In this document: positions 8,904-17,522 of the stretch, in pieces
Position numbering within the stretch: position 1 is the stretch's first letter
Layout: each line of letters opens with the position of its first letter
Position numbers and translations under genes: made by a program
NCBI GenBank assembly: GCA_000508305.1
Contig: CP006977.1
Location: forward strand, 962,621-1,026,620
DNA length: 64,000 nt
Direction of reading: 5' to 3'
Source of the DNA: Sulfolobus acidocaldarius SUSAZ
Lineage (GTDB): Archaea > Thermoproteota > Thermoprotei_A > Sulfolobales > Sulfolobaceae
Notes under the pieces: model-generated
Databases searched by the model: none
Seen by the model: the letters and a program-made list of their open reading frames with translations, nothing else
What the model was told of the DNA's origin: nothing

Positions 8904-10868
8904 TCATTTTTTTAAGGATTGTTTAAACTCCTCAATTGCTCTCTTTATTTCCTCCATAGATGTCTCATCTTCTATCGTAGAAATATCTCCTGTAGATTGA
9001 CCTAACATTACCGCTTTTATTACTCTCCTCATAACTTTACCTGACCTCGTCTTGGGTAACTTCTCTACGAAGTGTATTTCAGGAGTAACTATGACGCCCA
9101 TATGACCTCTCACATATCCTTGTATTTCCGTTGCTAGTTCTGGTGAAGGATTATATCCTGTCTTTAATACAATGAAAATATGTATATTCTCGCCCTTTAC
9201 TGGGTCAGGTAACCCTATAGCAGCGGCTTCAGCAACGACATGGTGTGAGGTAGTTATTGATTCAACTTCTCCAGCTCCAATTCTGTGCGCAGCAACTTTA
9301 ATAGTTTCGTCTGCTCTTCCCATTACCCAGATATATCCCTCCTCGTCAATCATGGCATAGTCTCCACTGTAATATATCCCAGGGAATTTACTGAAATATG
9401 ACTTTTTTAGTCTCTCATTTCCAGGATCATTCCACATTCCTATCATCATTGATGGGGGATATGGTGGTAACATTACTAAATAACCCCTATCCCTAGGCTT
9501 AGTGGTGTTGCCATTTTCATCAAGTATTTGTATTTTGTTACCTGGTAAGGGAAATCCGCATGTAGGACCTGATTTCATTGGCAAGTAAATTAGACCAGGC
9601 ATATAGCCTAAATTTGGAGATCCTGTCTCGGTCTGCCACCATTGATGAGACATGTAAATTCTACCATTACCTATTACCTCGAGACCCCATTTCCAAGGTG
9701 CATAATTTAATGGTTCGCCCGCGGTAACTATTACTCTGAGAGAGGAAAGGTCGTGTCTTTTAACTACCTCGTCTCCATATTTCATGAAAGATCTAAGTGC
9801 AGTCGCTGAAGTGCCAAAAACAGTGACTCTATTTTTCTCTATAATTTCCGCCCACTTATCTACATAAGGATAGTCTGGCGCATCCTCATATATAACAACT
9901 GACCTACCCATCACTAGAGGTGCATACGTTATATAGGAATGTCCCACTACCCAACCTATATCAGAAGTATTAAACAATGTGTCATTCTCTTCACTCATAC
10001 CATAGGACCAAAGTAGCATAATCGAAGTTCCAACTAAGTATCCAGCAGTACTATGAACTATACCCTTTGGTTTTCCTGTAGTTCCGGATGTGTAAAGTAT
10101 ATAAAGAGGATGCGTTGATTCGACAGGCTCAGGCTCGATAGGTTTATATTTAGATATTTCTTCAAAATACAAATCCCTTTTGTCGTCAAAAGGAATTTCA
10201 GAACCAGTCCTCTTATAAATGATAACTTTCTCTACTGGGCTGTTTTTACCAAGTAACCTTATGGACTCGTCTACAGCTTTTTTTAATTCTACTAACTTTC
10301 CCCTCCTATAATACGCATCTGCAGTAATAATGACCTTGGAACCTGCATCAGCTATCCTATCTGCAAGGGCTTGAACTCCGAAACCTGCGAATACAACGTT
10401 GTGAATTGCGCCTAATCTGGCTACAGCCAGCATAGAGATCACCCCTTCCGGAGTTAATGGCATATATATCGTTACTCGGTCGCCTTTTCGTACTCCTATT
10501 TCCCTTAGTGCATTAGCCCATCTATTTACTTCATAGTACAAGTCTTGATAAGTCAAAACTTTCCTTTCATACCTTCCGCTTTCCCAAATTATGGCAGCTT
10601 TAAATTTCCTATTAGAAAAAGCATGTCTATCTACAGCATTATACGAGGCATTTAGCTTTCCGTCAACAAACCACTTTGTGAGCAAGCCTTCCTCTTGAAT
10701 AAAGGTTTTTTTCCAGGGTTCGAACCAATATATTAGATTCTCTGCTATTCTATCCCAAAACTTACTTGGCTCTTCTATGCTTTGCTTATAAATATTCTTA
10801 TATACCCGTAAATTATAATCAGCTTTCTCCTCCAATTGCTGAAGTTCATCAGTTGGTTTCTCTGTCAT
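8904..10868 (-). CDS. AMP-forming acyl-CoA synthetase, probably 3-hydroxypropionyl-CoA or acetyl-CoA synthetase
   Basis: A 654-residue member of the acetyl-CoA synthetase family. Visible are the P-loop-like A3 motif YTSGTTGKPKGIVHST, the A5 region SHQWWQTETGSPNLGY, the hinge region with YYSGDYAMIDEEGY, and the C-terminal catalytic lysine motif KTRSGKVMRR. The start EEKADYNLRVY and the ending ISTIEDETSMEEIK resemble, as I recall, the 3-hydroxypropionyl-CoA synthetase of Metallosphaera (3-hydroxypropionate/4-hydroxybutyrate cycle). Activity with acetate or propionate cannot be excluded, since the two groups are close. It stands alone, divergent from an MFS transporter. Confidence 0.85.
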   Translation of the reverse strand: MTEKPTDELQQLEEKADYNLRVYKNIYKQSIEEPSKFWDRIAENLIYWFEPWKKTFIQEEGLLTKWFVDGKLNASYNAVDRHAFSNRKFKAAIIWESGRYERKVLTYQDLYYEVNRWANALREIGVRKGDRVTIYMPLTPEGVISMLAVARLGAIHNVVFAGFGVQALADRIADAGSKVIITADAYYRRGKLVELKKAVDESIRLLGKNSPVEKVIIYKRTGSEIPFDDKRDLYFEEISKYKPIEPEPVESTHPLYILYTSGTTGKPKGIVHSTAGYLVGTSIMLLWSYGMSEENDTLFNTSDIGWVVGHSYITYAPLVMGRSVVIYEDAPDYPYVDKWAEIIEKNRVTVFGTSATALRSFMKYGDEVVKRHDLSSLRVIVTAGEPLNYAPWKWGLEVIGNGRIYMSHQWWQTETGSPNLGYMPGLIYLPMKSGPTCGFPLPGNKIQILDENGNTTKPRDRGYLVMLPPYPPSMMIGMWNDPGNERLKKSYFSKFPGIYYSGDYAMIDEEGYIWVMGRADETIKVAAHRIGAGEVESITTSHHVVAEAAAIGLPDPVKGENIHIFIVLKTGYNPSPELATEIQGYVRGHMGVIVTPEIHFVEKLPKTRSGKVMRRVIKAVMLGQSTGDISTIEDETSMEEIKRAIEEFKQSLKK

Positions 10869-10974
10869 ACTACTCAGTATAAATAATTTAAACTATATTA
10901 AAAAATTTTTACTCTATCGTTATATTTTAACAGGAATCAAGAAAGTAAATTAGGATGCAAATTCAGTAAACTCT

Positions 10975-12006
10975 ATGAATAGAGTAGCACTACTATCTGC
11001 AAGCTGGTTCATATGGGGAATTGCTTACTACTTATATTATCCTTATACTTCTATATACGCTTCAGAATTCATTAGAGAGAGATTAATACCATTAATCTAC
11101 ATAGCATATACACTAATAGGGATTCCCTCAGCGTTATTGAGCGCTAAAGTATCTAGATTTCTAGGGATGAAAAGATCTATCTTAATATTCATGGCTCTAT
11201 CTGGAATAGGTCTTGTGATTGTTGCCATAGCCACAACTCTACCAGTATTAATTCTAGGGTTTACAATATCCTCCTCTTCCCTATTAATCGCCTTACCTAA
11301 CTATTACTATTACATGAATAATTTGGGAAAAGGTGTCATTTCAAAAGTGTGGGCTATATCCATTTTACCTGCAGTCTTTACGCCTGTAATAGGAGGGACC
11401 ATTGCCCAGTTACTGGGAATTAGGTATGTTTTCTTAACTGCAGGGTTATTCATGACTCTTTCAGGGTTACCTGTTCTAGGCTTAAAATATGAAGAACAGA
11501 GTGTTGTTTTTTACCAGAGTACTAAAAAACTGAATCCTTTGCCTGGTCTCGTAATTATCCCTATCTCATTGGCATCTCCTTTCGTATTCCTTGTCACTAA
11601 GGACATGTACAATTTGTCTTATATAACATTAGGAGTGTTAGCTACAATGAGTGAAGTCATAGGCATGATAGTGGTGTTCTTTTCTGCGGGCAAGAATAAG
11701 TTGCTTCCGATTTATCTTATATTGTTTTCACTTGTTTACCTAGTGTTTTTTAACCCCCTATTTTCCCTAGCATTTGGTCTATGGGAAGTTCTCATCCCAT
11801 TAGCTATAGAGGAAGTAAATGGAAATAGTGTCAGTGCTTATTCAAGAATGATCTCTATTCAACAGACCTTCTGGCTTATAGGATATTTTGCCTCCCTTCT
11901 TGCGTTATCTGTAAAATTCTCCCTACTAATATCAGCTATCTCGTCCTTAGTTCTTGCATTCATAGCCTGGAAAACGCGGAACTTTAAAATATTCCTAGAT
12001 AAATAA
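10975..12006 (+). CDS. MFS-type transporter
   Basis: A 343-residue protein of about 10-12 membrane helices starting MNRVALLSASWFIWGIAYYL. A weakened MFS loop motif is seen after helix 2 (SAKVSRFLGMKRS). It is shorter than typical 400-residue carriers, and the loop between the two halves is brief. The substrate cannot be predicted. A small winged-helix gene starts 8 bp after its stop, so the two are probably cotranscribed. ATG at 10975 is used. Confidence 0.7.
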   Translation: MNRVALLSASWFIWGIAYYLYYPYTSIYASEFIRERLIPLIYIAYTLIGIPSALLSAKVSRFLGMKRSILIFMALSGIGLVIVAIATTLPVLILGFTISSSSLLIALPNYYYYMNNLGKGVISKVWAISILPAVFTPVIGGTIAQLLGIRYVFLTAGLFMTLSGLPVLGLKYEEQSVVFYQSTKKLNPLPGLVIIPISLASPFVFLVTKDMYNLSYITLGVLATMSEVIGMIVVFFSAGKNKLLPIYLILFSLVYLVFFNPLFSLAFGLWEVLIPLAIEEVNGNSVSAYSRMISIQQTFWLIGYFASLLALSVKFSLLISAISSLVLAFIAWKTRNFKIFLDK

Positions 12007-12013
12007 TAGTAAT

Positions 12014-12298
12014 GTGGACATCTTAGAATTAGCTATACTTACATTGCTGTCAGACCAAGAGGAACTAAGTATAAGGGAAATTGGAAATTATCTAGGAGTA
12101 AGGAATATCAGGTTATCAAAATCACTTAAAGAGTTAGAGAAGAAGGGGTTGATATTCACTAAAGCTCTCATAGGAAATGGAGATATGATAATTGGTATTA
12201 CTGAGGAGGGTGTAAAAGAATTATATAAGAATTATATTGTATTGAGAGATTTGGTTAAAGAAATGGAATACAGCTTATGCACTAAATTTGACTGTTAG
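12014..12298 (+). CDS. Small winged helix-turn-helix regulator
   Basis: A 94-residue protein from GTG at 12014. The segment [20 protein letters not shown], then [20 protein letters not shown], is a MarR/ArsR-like winged helix with the recognition helix around residues 25-42. The C-terminus (about 65-94) is a likely dimerisation helix ending with two cysteines (C-x-x-x-x-C). It sits 8 bp behind the MFS gene and probably controls that operon. Its last codons overlap the convergent nucleoside hydrolase gene by 4 nt. Confidence 0.65.
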   Translation: MDILELAILTLLSDQEELSIREIGNYLGVRNIRLSKSLKELEKKGLIFTKALIGNGDMIIGITEEGVKELYKNYIVLRDLVKEMEYSLCTKFDC

Positions 12299-13230
12299 AA
12301 CCACTTGAGTAAATCGTATAAGAGCTTTAAAAATTCCCCCTTATTTATTTCATAAATTACCTCTGTGTTAGGATCTTTCTTCCAGATAGAGAGATAATCT
12401 ATGACCACCATACCTCTTGTCAAACAATCACAATTCTCTACATCTACAAAGTGCTTGTCTGATCTTTTAACTACACTCTCGTAGTCTAAAGCTACTGCTG
12501 TAGTAATTAAATCAGGATGAGGCGTACCTCCGATTTTTTCATTTTTCATTGAATACTCTCTATAATGAGTGTAAATATCTATATAGAACTTAGACATTTT
12601 AGTATTCATGTTCCTAATCTCCTCCCACTCCCTATTTTCCACGGGATAGTTCACTATAACGTCCCAAGGCACCATTGTTATATCAAATCCTGCATTAAAT
12701 ACTATCTTAGCAGCATCGGGATCAACCCAAATATTGTATTCAGCAACTGGAGTTATATTGCCTCTACCCCAAGCTGTTCCACCCATTACCCAAACTTTAC
12801 TTATCTTTTCGGTTAACGTCTTATCTTTCAAATATGCCAACGCTAAATTTGTGAGTGGGGATATAGCCAAAATTTCCAGTTCCCCAGGGTATCTGTCAGC
12901 AATATCAACAATAGCGTCTAATGCCTTTTTGTTCTCAGGTTTGAGTTTTTGTGGCTTTACAATTTTATCCCCTATTCCTCCTTTACCATGAACTTCTTCT
13001 ACACTCCTAAAGTCCTTGACTAAAGGCTTGTCACTGCCAGGATAAACTCTCACATTTTCCTCTCCTATATACTCCAAAGCCCATAACGCATTGTTAACCT
13101 CCTGTTGGTAAGAAATGTTTCCCTCGACAATCGTTACCCCTTCCACACTTATTCTGTGTTTTAAAAGCATGAATAAACTCATTATATCATCCTCTGCAGT
13201 GTCACAGTCAATAATGAAGTGTCTTACCAT
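12295..13230 (-). CDS. Inosine-uridine-preferring nucleoside hydrolase family protein
   Basis: A 311-residue protein of the IunH/RihA family, which cleaves the N-glycosidic bond of ribonucleosides in the cytoplasm for base salvage. The N-terminal calcium-binding cluster appears as DCDTAEDD (residues 8-15; family D-x-D-x-x-x-D-D). The conserved [14 protein letters not shown] segment, the [19 protein letters not shown] substrate loop and WVDPDAA are present. Histidine 239 or neighbours in [16 protein letters not shown] correspond to the C-terminal catalytic region. Nothing in the neighbourhood fixes base specificity. Confidence 0.88.
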   Translation of the reverse strand: MVRHFIIDCDTAEDDIMSLFMLLKHRISVEGVTIVEGNISYQQEVNNALWALEYIGEENVRVYPGSDKPLVKDFRSVEEVHGKGGIGDKIVKPQKLKPENKKALDAIVDIADRYPGELEILAISPLTNLALAYLKDKTLTEKISKVWVMGGTAWGRGNITPVAEYNIWVDPDAAKIVFNAGFDITMVPWDVIVNYPVENREWEEIRNMNTKMSKFYIDIYTHYREYSMKNEKIGGTPHPDLITTAVALDYESVVKRSDKHFVDVENCDCLTRGMVVIDYLSIWKKDPNTEVIYEINKGEFLKLLYDLLKWF

Positions 13231-13331
13231 AATAGTAATTTAAGTAATGATCTTATATTTGTTGTCTCTAACGTACTTCATAATTTCACTTAGAAATTTT
13301 TATTTTTAATAAAAACACAGATTGTTTTGAT

Positions 13332-14693
13332 ATGTTAAACGAATTCCTAGAGAAAGTTAGTGATCAAGGTATATTAGTTCTAAATGATTCTGAAGGTTTT
13401 AAAAGGGATTGGACGCCGTTATTAGCCTTGAGGGAATTTTTAGGACAAACAATTGGAAAGCCGAGTGCGGTTATTAAACCTAAATCTGTGGAGGAGATCG
13501 CTAAAGTAATAAAACTAGCTAATAATTACAACGCATGTGTTGTTCCTTATGCTGGAGGATCTAGTGTTGTAGGAGGTGCTTATCATAACTCTTGCACGAT
13601 TTTAGATCTATCTGAATTAAATAAGGTATTAGAACTTAATGAGGACGATCTAACAGTAACAGTTGAAGCCGGAATCAAAATTAAGGATCTAGAGGACAAG
13701 TTAAATTCCAAGGGTTATACATTAGACTATCACCCACAATCGTTTTTCCTGGCAACTATAGGAGGAGCTATAGCCCATAAAGGGTCTGGCTCCCATAGTA
13801 GTAGCAATATAGAAGAGTTATTGTTGTGGATTGAGGTAGTTTTACCCAACGGAGAAATTGTCAGAATAGGTCCAGATAAATCAGTCAGGAACTCTATGGG
13901 ACCAGGAATGCTAAGTCTTTTTATAGGTTCTGAAGGTACATTGGGAGTTATCACCAAAGCAAAGCTGAAAATTAAACCCTTAGCAAATTATCACAAGGAT
14001 TTAGCATTTTACTTCAATTCAATAGACGACGCCATAAAATTTGCAAAAGAATATACAGTAAGATTACCACCACCATATAGAGTTGTAGTTCATGACAGTG
14101 AAAGCGCTAATTACATGTTAGGTCTTCCGTATTTCATCTCCCTGGTTAGAGTCAGGGGCTATGACCAAGAGCTCGTCGATGTAGAAGAGAGACTCATAAA
14201 AAATATTGCGTTAAAGTATGGTGGCAAAGAGGGAGAGAAAGAAACTGTAAGGAAATGGAGGGACGTCTTTGCAAGGAACTATGAGGCGAATTTTTTGAGT
14301 CTGGTTCAGTCTGGATATTTCACCGATACTCTTGACTTAGCTGGAAGTTGGAGTATAATTCCGAAAATTTACAAGGAGTTAAGGGAGAATTTGTACTCGA
14401 TTAATGGAGTTAAAAGTGTGCTTTCAAGATTTACTCATCTATATACAAATGGCACATGTTTATACGTTATGGTTATTTTGAGACAGGACCCTGAAGTACT
14501 TTTGAAAGTCTGGGAGACTGCAGCTAAGGTGGTCATAAAGTGGGGAGGAACTACATCTCATCACCATGGTGTAGGGTTCCTGAAAAAACCATGGATTTTG
14601 AGAGAAAAGGAGGATGAAGTGAGACTATATAAAATGTTTAAGCTATTACTAGATAGTAAGGGGATTATGAACCCCGGTAAGTTAGTAGATTAA
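13332..14693 (+). CDS. FAD-linked oxidase (GlcD / alkyl-DHAP synthase-like)
   Basis: A 453-residue flavoprotein of the vanillyl-alcohol-oxidase/PCMH group. The FAD-binding half shows IKPKSVEEIAKVIKLAN, PYAGGSSVVGG (residues about 74-84), GYTLDYHPQSFFLATIGG and FIGSEGTLGVIT. The C-terminal half ends TTSHHHGVGFLKKPW, the His-rich motif found in alkyl-dihydroxyacetonephosphate synthase-like proteins, and MNPGKLVD. The substrate could be a 2-hydroxy acid or a glycerol-ether precursor; I cannot decide. It converges with and overlaps by 4 nt another FAD-domain gene, which may be a functional partner. Confidence 0.8.
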   Translation: MLNEFLEKVSDQGILVLNDSEGFKRDWTPLLALREFLGQTIGKPSAVIKPKSVEEIAKVIKLANNYNACVVPYAGGSSVVGGAYHNSCTILDLSELNKVLELNEDDLTVTVEAGIKIKDLEDKLNSKGYTLDYHPQSFFLATIGGAIAHKGSGSHSSSNIEELLLWIEVVLPNGEIVRIGPDKSVRNSMGPGMLSLFIGSEGTLGVITKAKLKIKPLANYHKDLAFYFNSIDDAIKFAKEYTVRLPPPYRVVVHDSESANYMLGLPYFISLVRVRGYDQELVDVEERLIKNIALKYGGKEGEKETVRKWRDVFARNYEANFLSLVQSGYFTDTLDLAGSWSIIPKIYKELRENLYSINGVKSVLSRFTHLYTNGTCLYVMVILRQDPEVLLKVWETAAKVVIKWGGTTSHHHGVGFLKKPWILREKEDEVRLYKMFKLLLDSKGIMNPGKLVD

Positions 14694-15550
14694 TTAAAGA
14701 TATTTTTAACGTCCAATAATTTCTTTAACTTTAGGTAGATTTCTTTTGGTCTATCCCTTGAATAATACTTAAACTGGCTTAACTTCTCCACGTCAGCATC
14801 AAATATTACAAAGACTTTAGAATTATATATCCAATAGGCATAGCTAGGATTTGAGAGCTCTATTATCTTCTTAAAACTTTCAAAAGTGTCGTCTCCTTCA
14901 ACAATTATTTCATCTCTTTCCCTGTCAACCTCCACCATAGGGACACCCTCGTCTACGCTGAATCCCTGTAATAGCACTTCTTCGGAAAAAGATGCATGGA
15001 CATTAAATCTCCCGTCATATTCTACCAGTAATACTAATGGTCTAAATGAGGAAACTTTCATAATTTCCTCTTCAGTTGCATCGTTTTTGTCATATGTCAA
15101 TATTCTTCTGGGCTTTTCAAATAATTTTAATTCAGCACGCGAAATAGCCCCCAAAAGACCCATGGAACCAACAAAGACTTTCCATTTCATCCCACCATAA
15201 GGTGTTAGAAACCTAGTCCATAGTGTGAAATCTGATGGTCTCCCATAAGATGTGGTCAGTGGAGATATCGGATTAATAGCTAATAGCCCGCCTATTGTAC
15301 CATCATAAAGTGTTGGAAGTAGTAGCCCATTCTCGCTAGCTTCCTTCCTAATCTTTGTTACATCAGCACCAGCTAATGCTTGAACTTTTCCATCCTTAAT
15401 CTCATACCAATTCATGTTTTTAGTGTAGACATATTCATCAACTTTAGATATCCTACCATGTCTACCATAGCCTAAGACCTGGATCTTCTTATTGTCAAGG
15501 TATGCTGACCGTATAATTCTAAATAATTCTTCTTCACTGTGAATATCCAT
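14690..15550 (-). CDS. FAD-binding (PCMH-type) protein, GlcE-like
   Basis: A 286-residue protein with a shortened PCMH-type FAD domain: IQVLGYGRHGRISK replaces the usual glycine-rich loop, followed by LAGADVTKIRKEASENGLLL, TIGGLLAINPISPLTTSYGR and FVGSMGLLGAISRAEL. The order and size resemble GlcE, the small FAD subunit of glycolate oxidase. The C-terminal region is not recognisable. It overlaps the 3' end of the neighbouring GlcD-like gene on the opposite strand, an unusual arrangement if both act in one complex. The substrate is unknown. Confidence 0.65.
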   Translation of the reverse strand: MDIHSEEELFRIIRSAYLDNKKIQVLGYGRHGRISKVDEYVYTKNMNWYEIKDGKVQALAGADVTKIRKEASENGLLLPTLYDGTIGGLLAINPISPLTTSYGRPSDFTLWTRFLTPYGGMKWKVFVGSMGLLGAISRAELKLFEKPRRILTYDKNDATEEEIMKVSSFRPLVLLVEYDGRFNVHASFSEEVLLQGFSVDEGVPMVEVDRERDEIIVEGDDTFESFKKIIELSNPSYAYWIYNSKVFVIFDADVEKLSQFKYYSRDRPKEIYLKLKKLLDVKNIFN

Positions 15551-15641
15551 TTGAAAATTATATGTTTATAAAAAGTTTAAATACCATATCTCTACATCAG
15601 AAAGTCTTAATGTTTTTATTTTATCTTGTCTCAATTAACCT

Positions 15642-16115
15642 ATGCCCAAAGTTGCGGTAATTATGGGAAGTAAGAACGATTGGGAATATATGAAAGATGC
15701 AGTGGACATTCTGAAAGAGTTTGGAGTGGAGGTTGAGGTAAGGGTTGTTTCAGCCCACAGAACCCCAGAGTTTATGATGGAGTTTGCGAAAACTGCATCC
15801 CAAAAGGGTATTGAAGTAATAATTGCTGGAGCAGGAGGAGCAGCCCATTTACCAGGAATGACAGCTTCCTTAACTCACCTACCTGTTATAGGTGTTCCTG
15901 TGCCTTCTAAGAACCTAAATGGACTTGACTCACTGTTATCTATAGTTCAGATGCCTTATGGGGTTCCAGTAGCTACAGTTGCTATAGGAAATAGTAAAAA
16001 CGCAGCATTGCTAGCATTAAGAATATTAGGAATTAAGTATCCTGAGATCAGCGAGAAAATTAAAAAGTTTATGGAGGACATGAAGAATGAAGTCCTTAAC
16101 ACAAAACTCCCTTAG
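15642..16115 (+). CDS. purE: N5-carboxyaminoimidazole ribonucleotide mutase
   Basis: A 157-residue PurE. The signature [13 protein letters not shown], then [15 protein letters not shown] and [20 protein letters not shown], is complete, including the active-site Ser and His. It isomerises N5-CAIR to CAIR in purine synthesis in the cytoplasm. The gene overlaps purK by 29 nt, giving the usual two-step purK-purE pair. A T-rich TATA-like element lies about 30 nt before the ATG at 15642. Confidence 0.95.
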   Translation: MPKVAVIMGSKNDWEYMKDAVDILKEFGVEVEVRVVSAHRTPEFMMEFAKTASQKGIEVIIAGAGGAAHLPGMTASLTHLPVIGVPVPSKNLNGLDSLLSIVQMPYGVPVATVAIGNSKNAALLALRILGIKYPEISEKIKKFMEDMKNEVLNTKLP

Positions 16116-17181
16116 AATTGGGATATTAGGTGGAGGACAATTAGGATGGATGATGATATTAGAGGGAAGAAAATATCCCTTCAGTTTCTATGTTTTAGAT
16201 GAACCAAATGCGCCTGCATGTAGAATAGCAGATAAGTGTTTTCCACCAGAAAAGTACAAAGAAATGATAGATGAAGTTGACGTGGTTACTTTCGAATTTG
16301 AGCATGTGTCAGATAAAGCCTTAGAATATGCACAAGGTAAGGAGAAACTATTCCCTGAAATTAATAGCGTGGAGTTGAAAAGAGAAAGATACAAGGAGAA
16401 ATTGTACTATAAAGAACATAATTTACCTACACCTAGGTTTCTTGTCGCGGAAGACGGGGAAGAAGCATTGAAAATACTTAAAGAGGAGTTTAACGGTATT
16501 GGTGTACTTAAGGAAAGCTTAGGTGGATATGATGGGAAAGGACAATATTTCATTAAAGGTGACGTTAATAAATATGAGAATTTAAAGAGTAAGAAAGTTA
16601 AATTTGTAGTTGAAGAGTTCGTAAACTTTGACTATGAAGCCTCAATAGTTGCTATGAGAGATAAGAACGGTAATTTTAAGGCATATCCACCCACCTTTAA
16701 CTATAACGAAAAAGGAATCTTGGTCTATAATTATGGACCGTTATACGATAATAGGTTCGAGGAGATTGCTAAAAGACTTGCAGACTCTTTGAACTATGTA
16801 GGTACCATGGGCATAGAATTCTTTGTTAGGGATGGTGAAATTTTAATAAATGAATTTGCCCCCAGAGTTCATAACACAGGTCATTATACACTAGACTCAG
16901 CTTACATTTCTCAGTTCGAACAACACATTAGAGCAATTACAGGGATAGAACTAGGTAGTACTGAATTACTTACTTTTGGAGGAATGGTTAATATACTGGG
17001 GACAGACGATGTCCCTCCAGAGGTACTAAGGTACGGTAAAGTTTACTGGTATGGAAAATCAGAAGTTAAAAAGAGGAGAAAGATGGGTCACGTAAATGTA
17101 ATAGGAAAAGATTTAGAGGAAGTAAAACAAAAAATTGATATTATTATGAAACTAATATATAAACAAGGTTTAGATTTATGA
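16087..17181 (+). CDS. purK: N5-carboxyaminoimidazole ribonucleotide synthase
   Basis: A 364-residue ATP-grasp enzyme that carboxylates aminoimidazole ribonucleotide with ATP and bicarbonate. The N-terminal [12 protein letters not shown], the ATP-grasp lysine in [15 protein letters not shown] (about 136-150), [16 protein letters not shown], and the metal-binding end [18 protein letters not shown] are all intact. Start at 16087 overlaps purE by 29 nt; a later ATG near the glycine motif would cut the family start, so this is preferred. The next gene starts 4 nt before its stop. Confidence 0.94.
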   Translation: MKSLTQNSLRIGILGGGQLGWMMILEGRKYPFSFYVLDEPNAPACRIADKCFPPEKYKEMIDEVDVVTFEFEHVSDKALEYAQGKEKLFPEINSVELKRERYKEKLYYKEHNLPTPRFLVAEDGEEALKILKEEFNGIGVLKESLGGYDGKGQYFIKGDVNKYENLKSKKVKFVVEEFVNFDYEASIVAMRDKNGNFKAYPPTFNYNEKGILVYNYGPLYDNRFEEIAKRLADSLNYVGTMGIEFFVRDGEILINEFAPRVHNTGHYTLDSAYISQFEQHIRAITGIELGSTELLTFGGMVNILGTDDVPPEVLRYGKVYWYGKSEVKKRRKMGHVNVIGKDLEEVKQKIDIIMKLIYKQGLDL

Positions 17182-17522
17182 AAATCAGATTCAAGCTATG
17201 GCTAGAGACAGATGATGGAAGACCAGTATTAGGAAAGGGTGGTATAAATCTTTTGAAGGAAATTACACTTACTGGATCTATTTCTAAATCTGCGAAATCA
17301 ATGAATGTATCTTACAAGTTCGCTTGGGAGTACTTAAAGAAAGTAAATGAAATTTTAGGTGGGATTGACATGAAGAAAGGTGGTAAAGGAGCTGGCGGAA
17401 CAATACTGTCAGAGAAACTTGTGGATATAGTAAATTTGTATGAAGAAGCCCAAAAGGAAGTCCAAAATGTACTTGACAAGTACGAAAAGAGACTTAACGA
17501 GATTTTAGAGAAGTCAGATTAA
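17178..17522 (+). CDS. ModE-like winged-helix DNA-binding protein
   Basis: A 114-residue protein with the ModE N-terminal DNA-binding fold only: [20 protein letters not shown], then [16 protein letters not shown], then [13 protein letters not shown]. In bacteria ModE also carries molybdate-binding TOBE domains, which are absent here. A C-terminal coiled helix (about 80-114) could allow dimerisation. It overlaps purK by 4 nt, so it is translated from the pur mRNA, and converges with arnC, overlapping by 4 nt. The ligand is unknown; a link to molybdate is family-based only. Confidence 0.75.
   Translation: MKIRFKLWLETDDGRPVLGKGGINLLKEITLTGSISKSAKSMNVSYKFAWEYLKKVNEILGGIDMKKGGKGAGGTILSEKLVDIVNLYEEAQKEVQNVLDKYEKRLNEILEKSD

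Noticed and set aside
10710-10728. GGGTTCGAACC, resembling a tRNA T-arm
   Set aside because: It lies within the acyl-CoA synthetase coding sequence in the frame encoding FEPWKK, and no acceptor stem or D-arm surrounds it.
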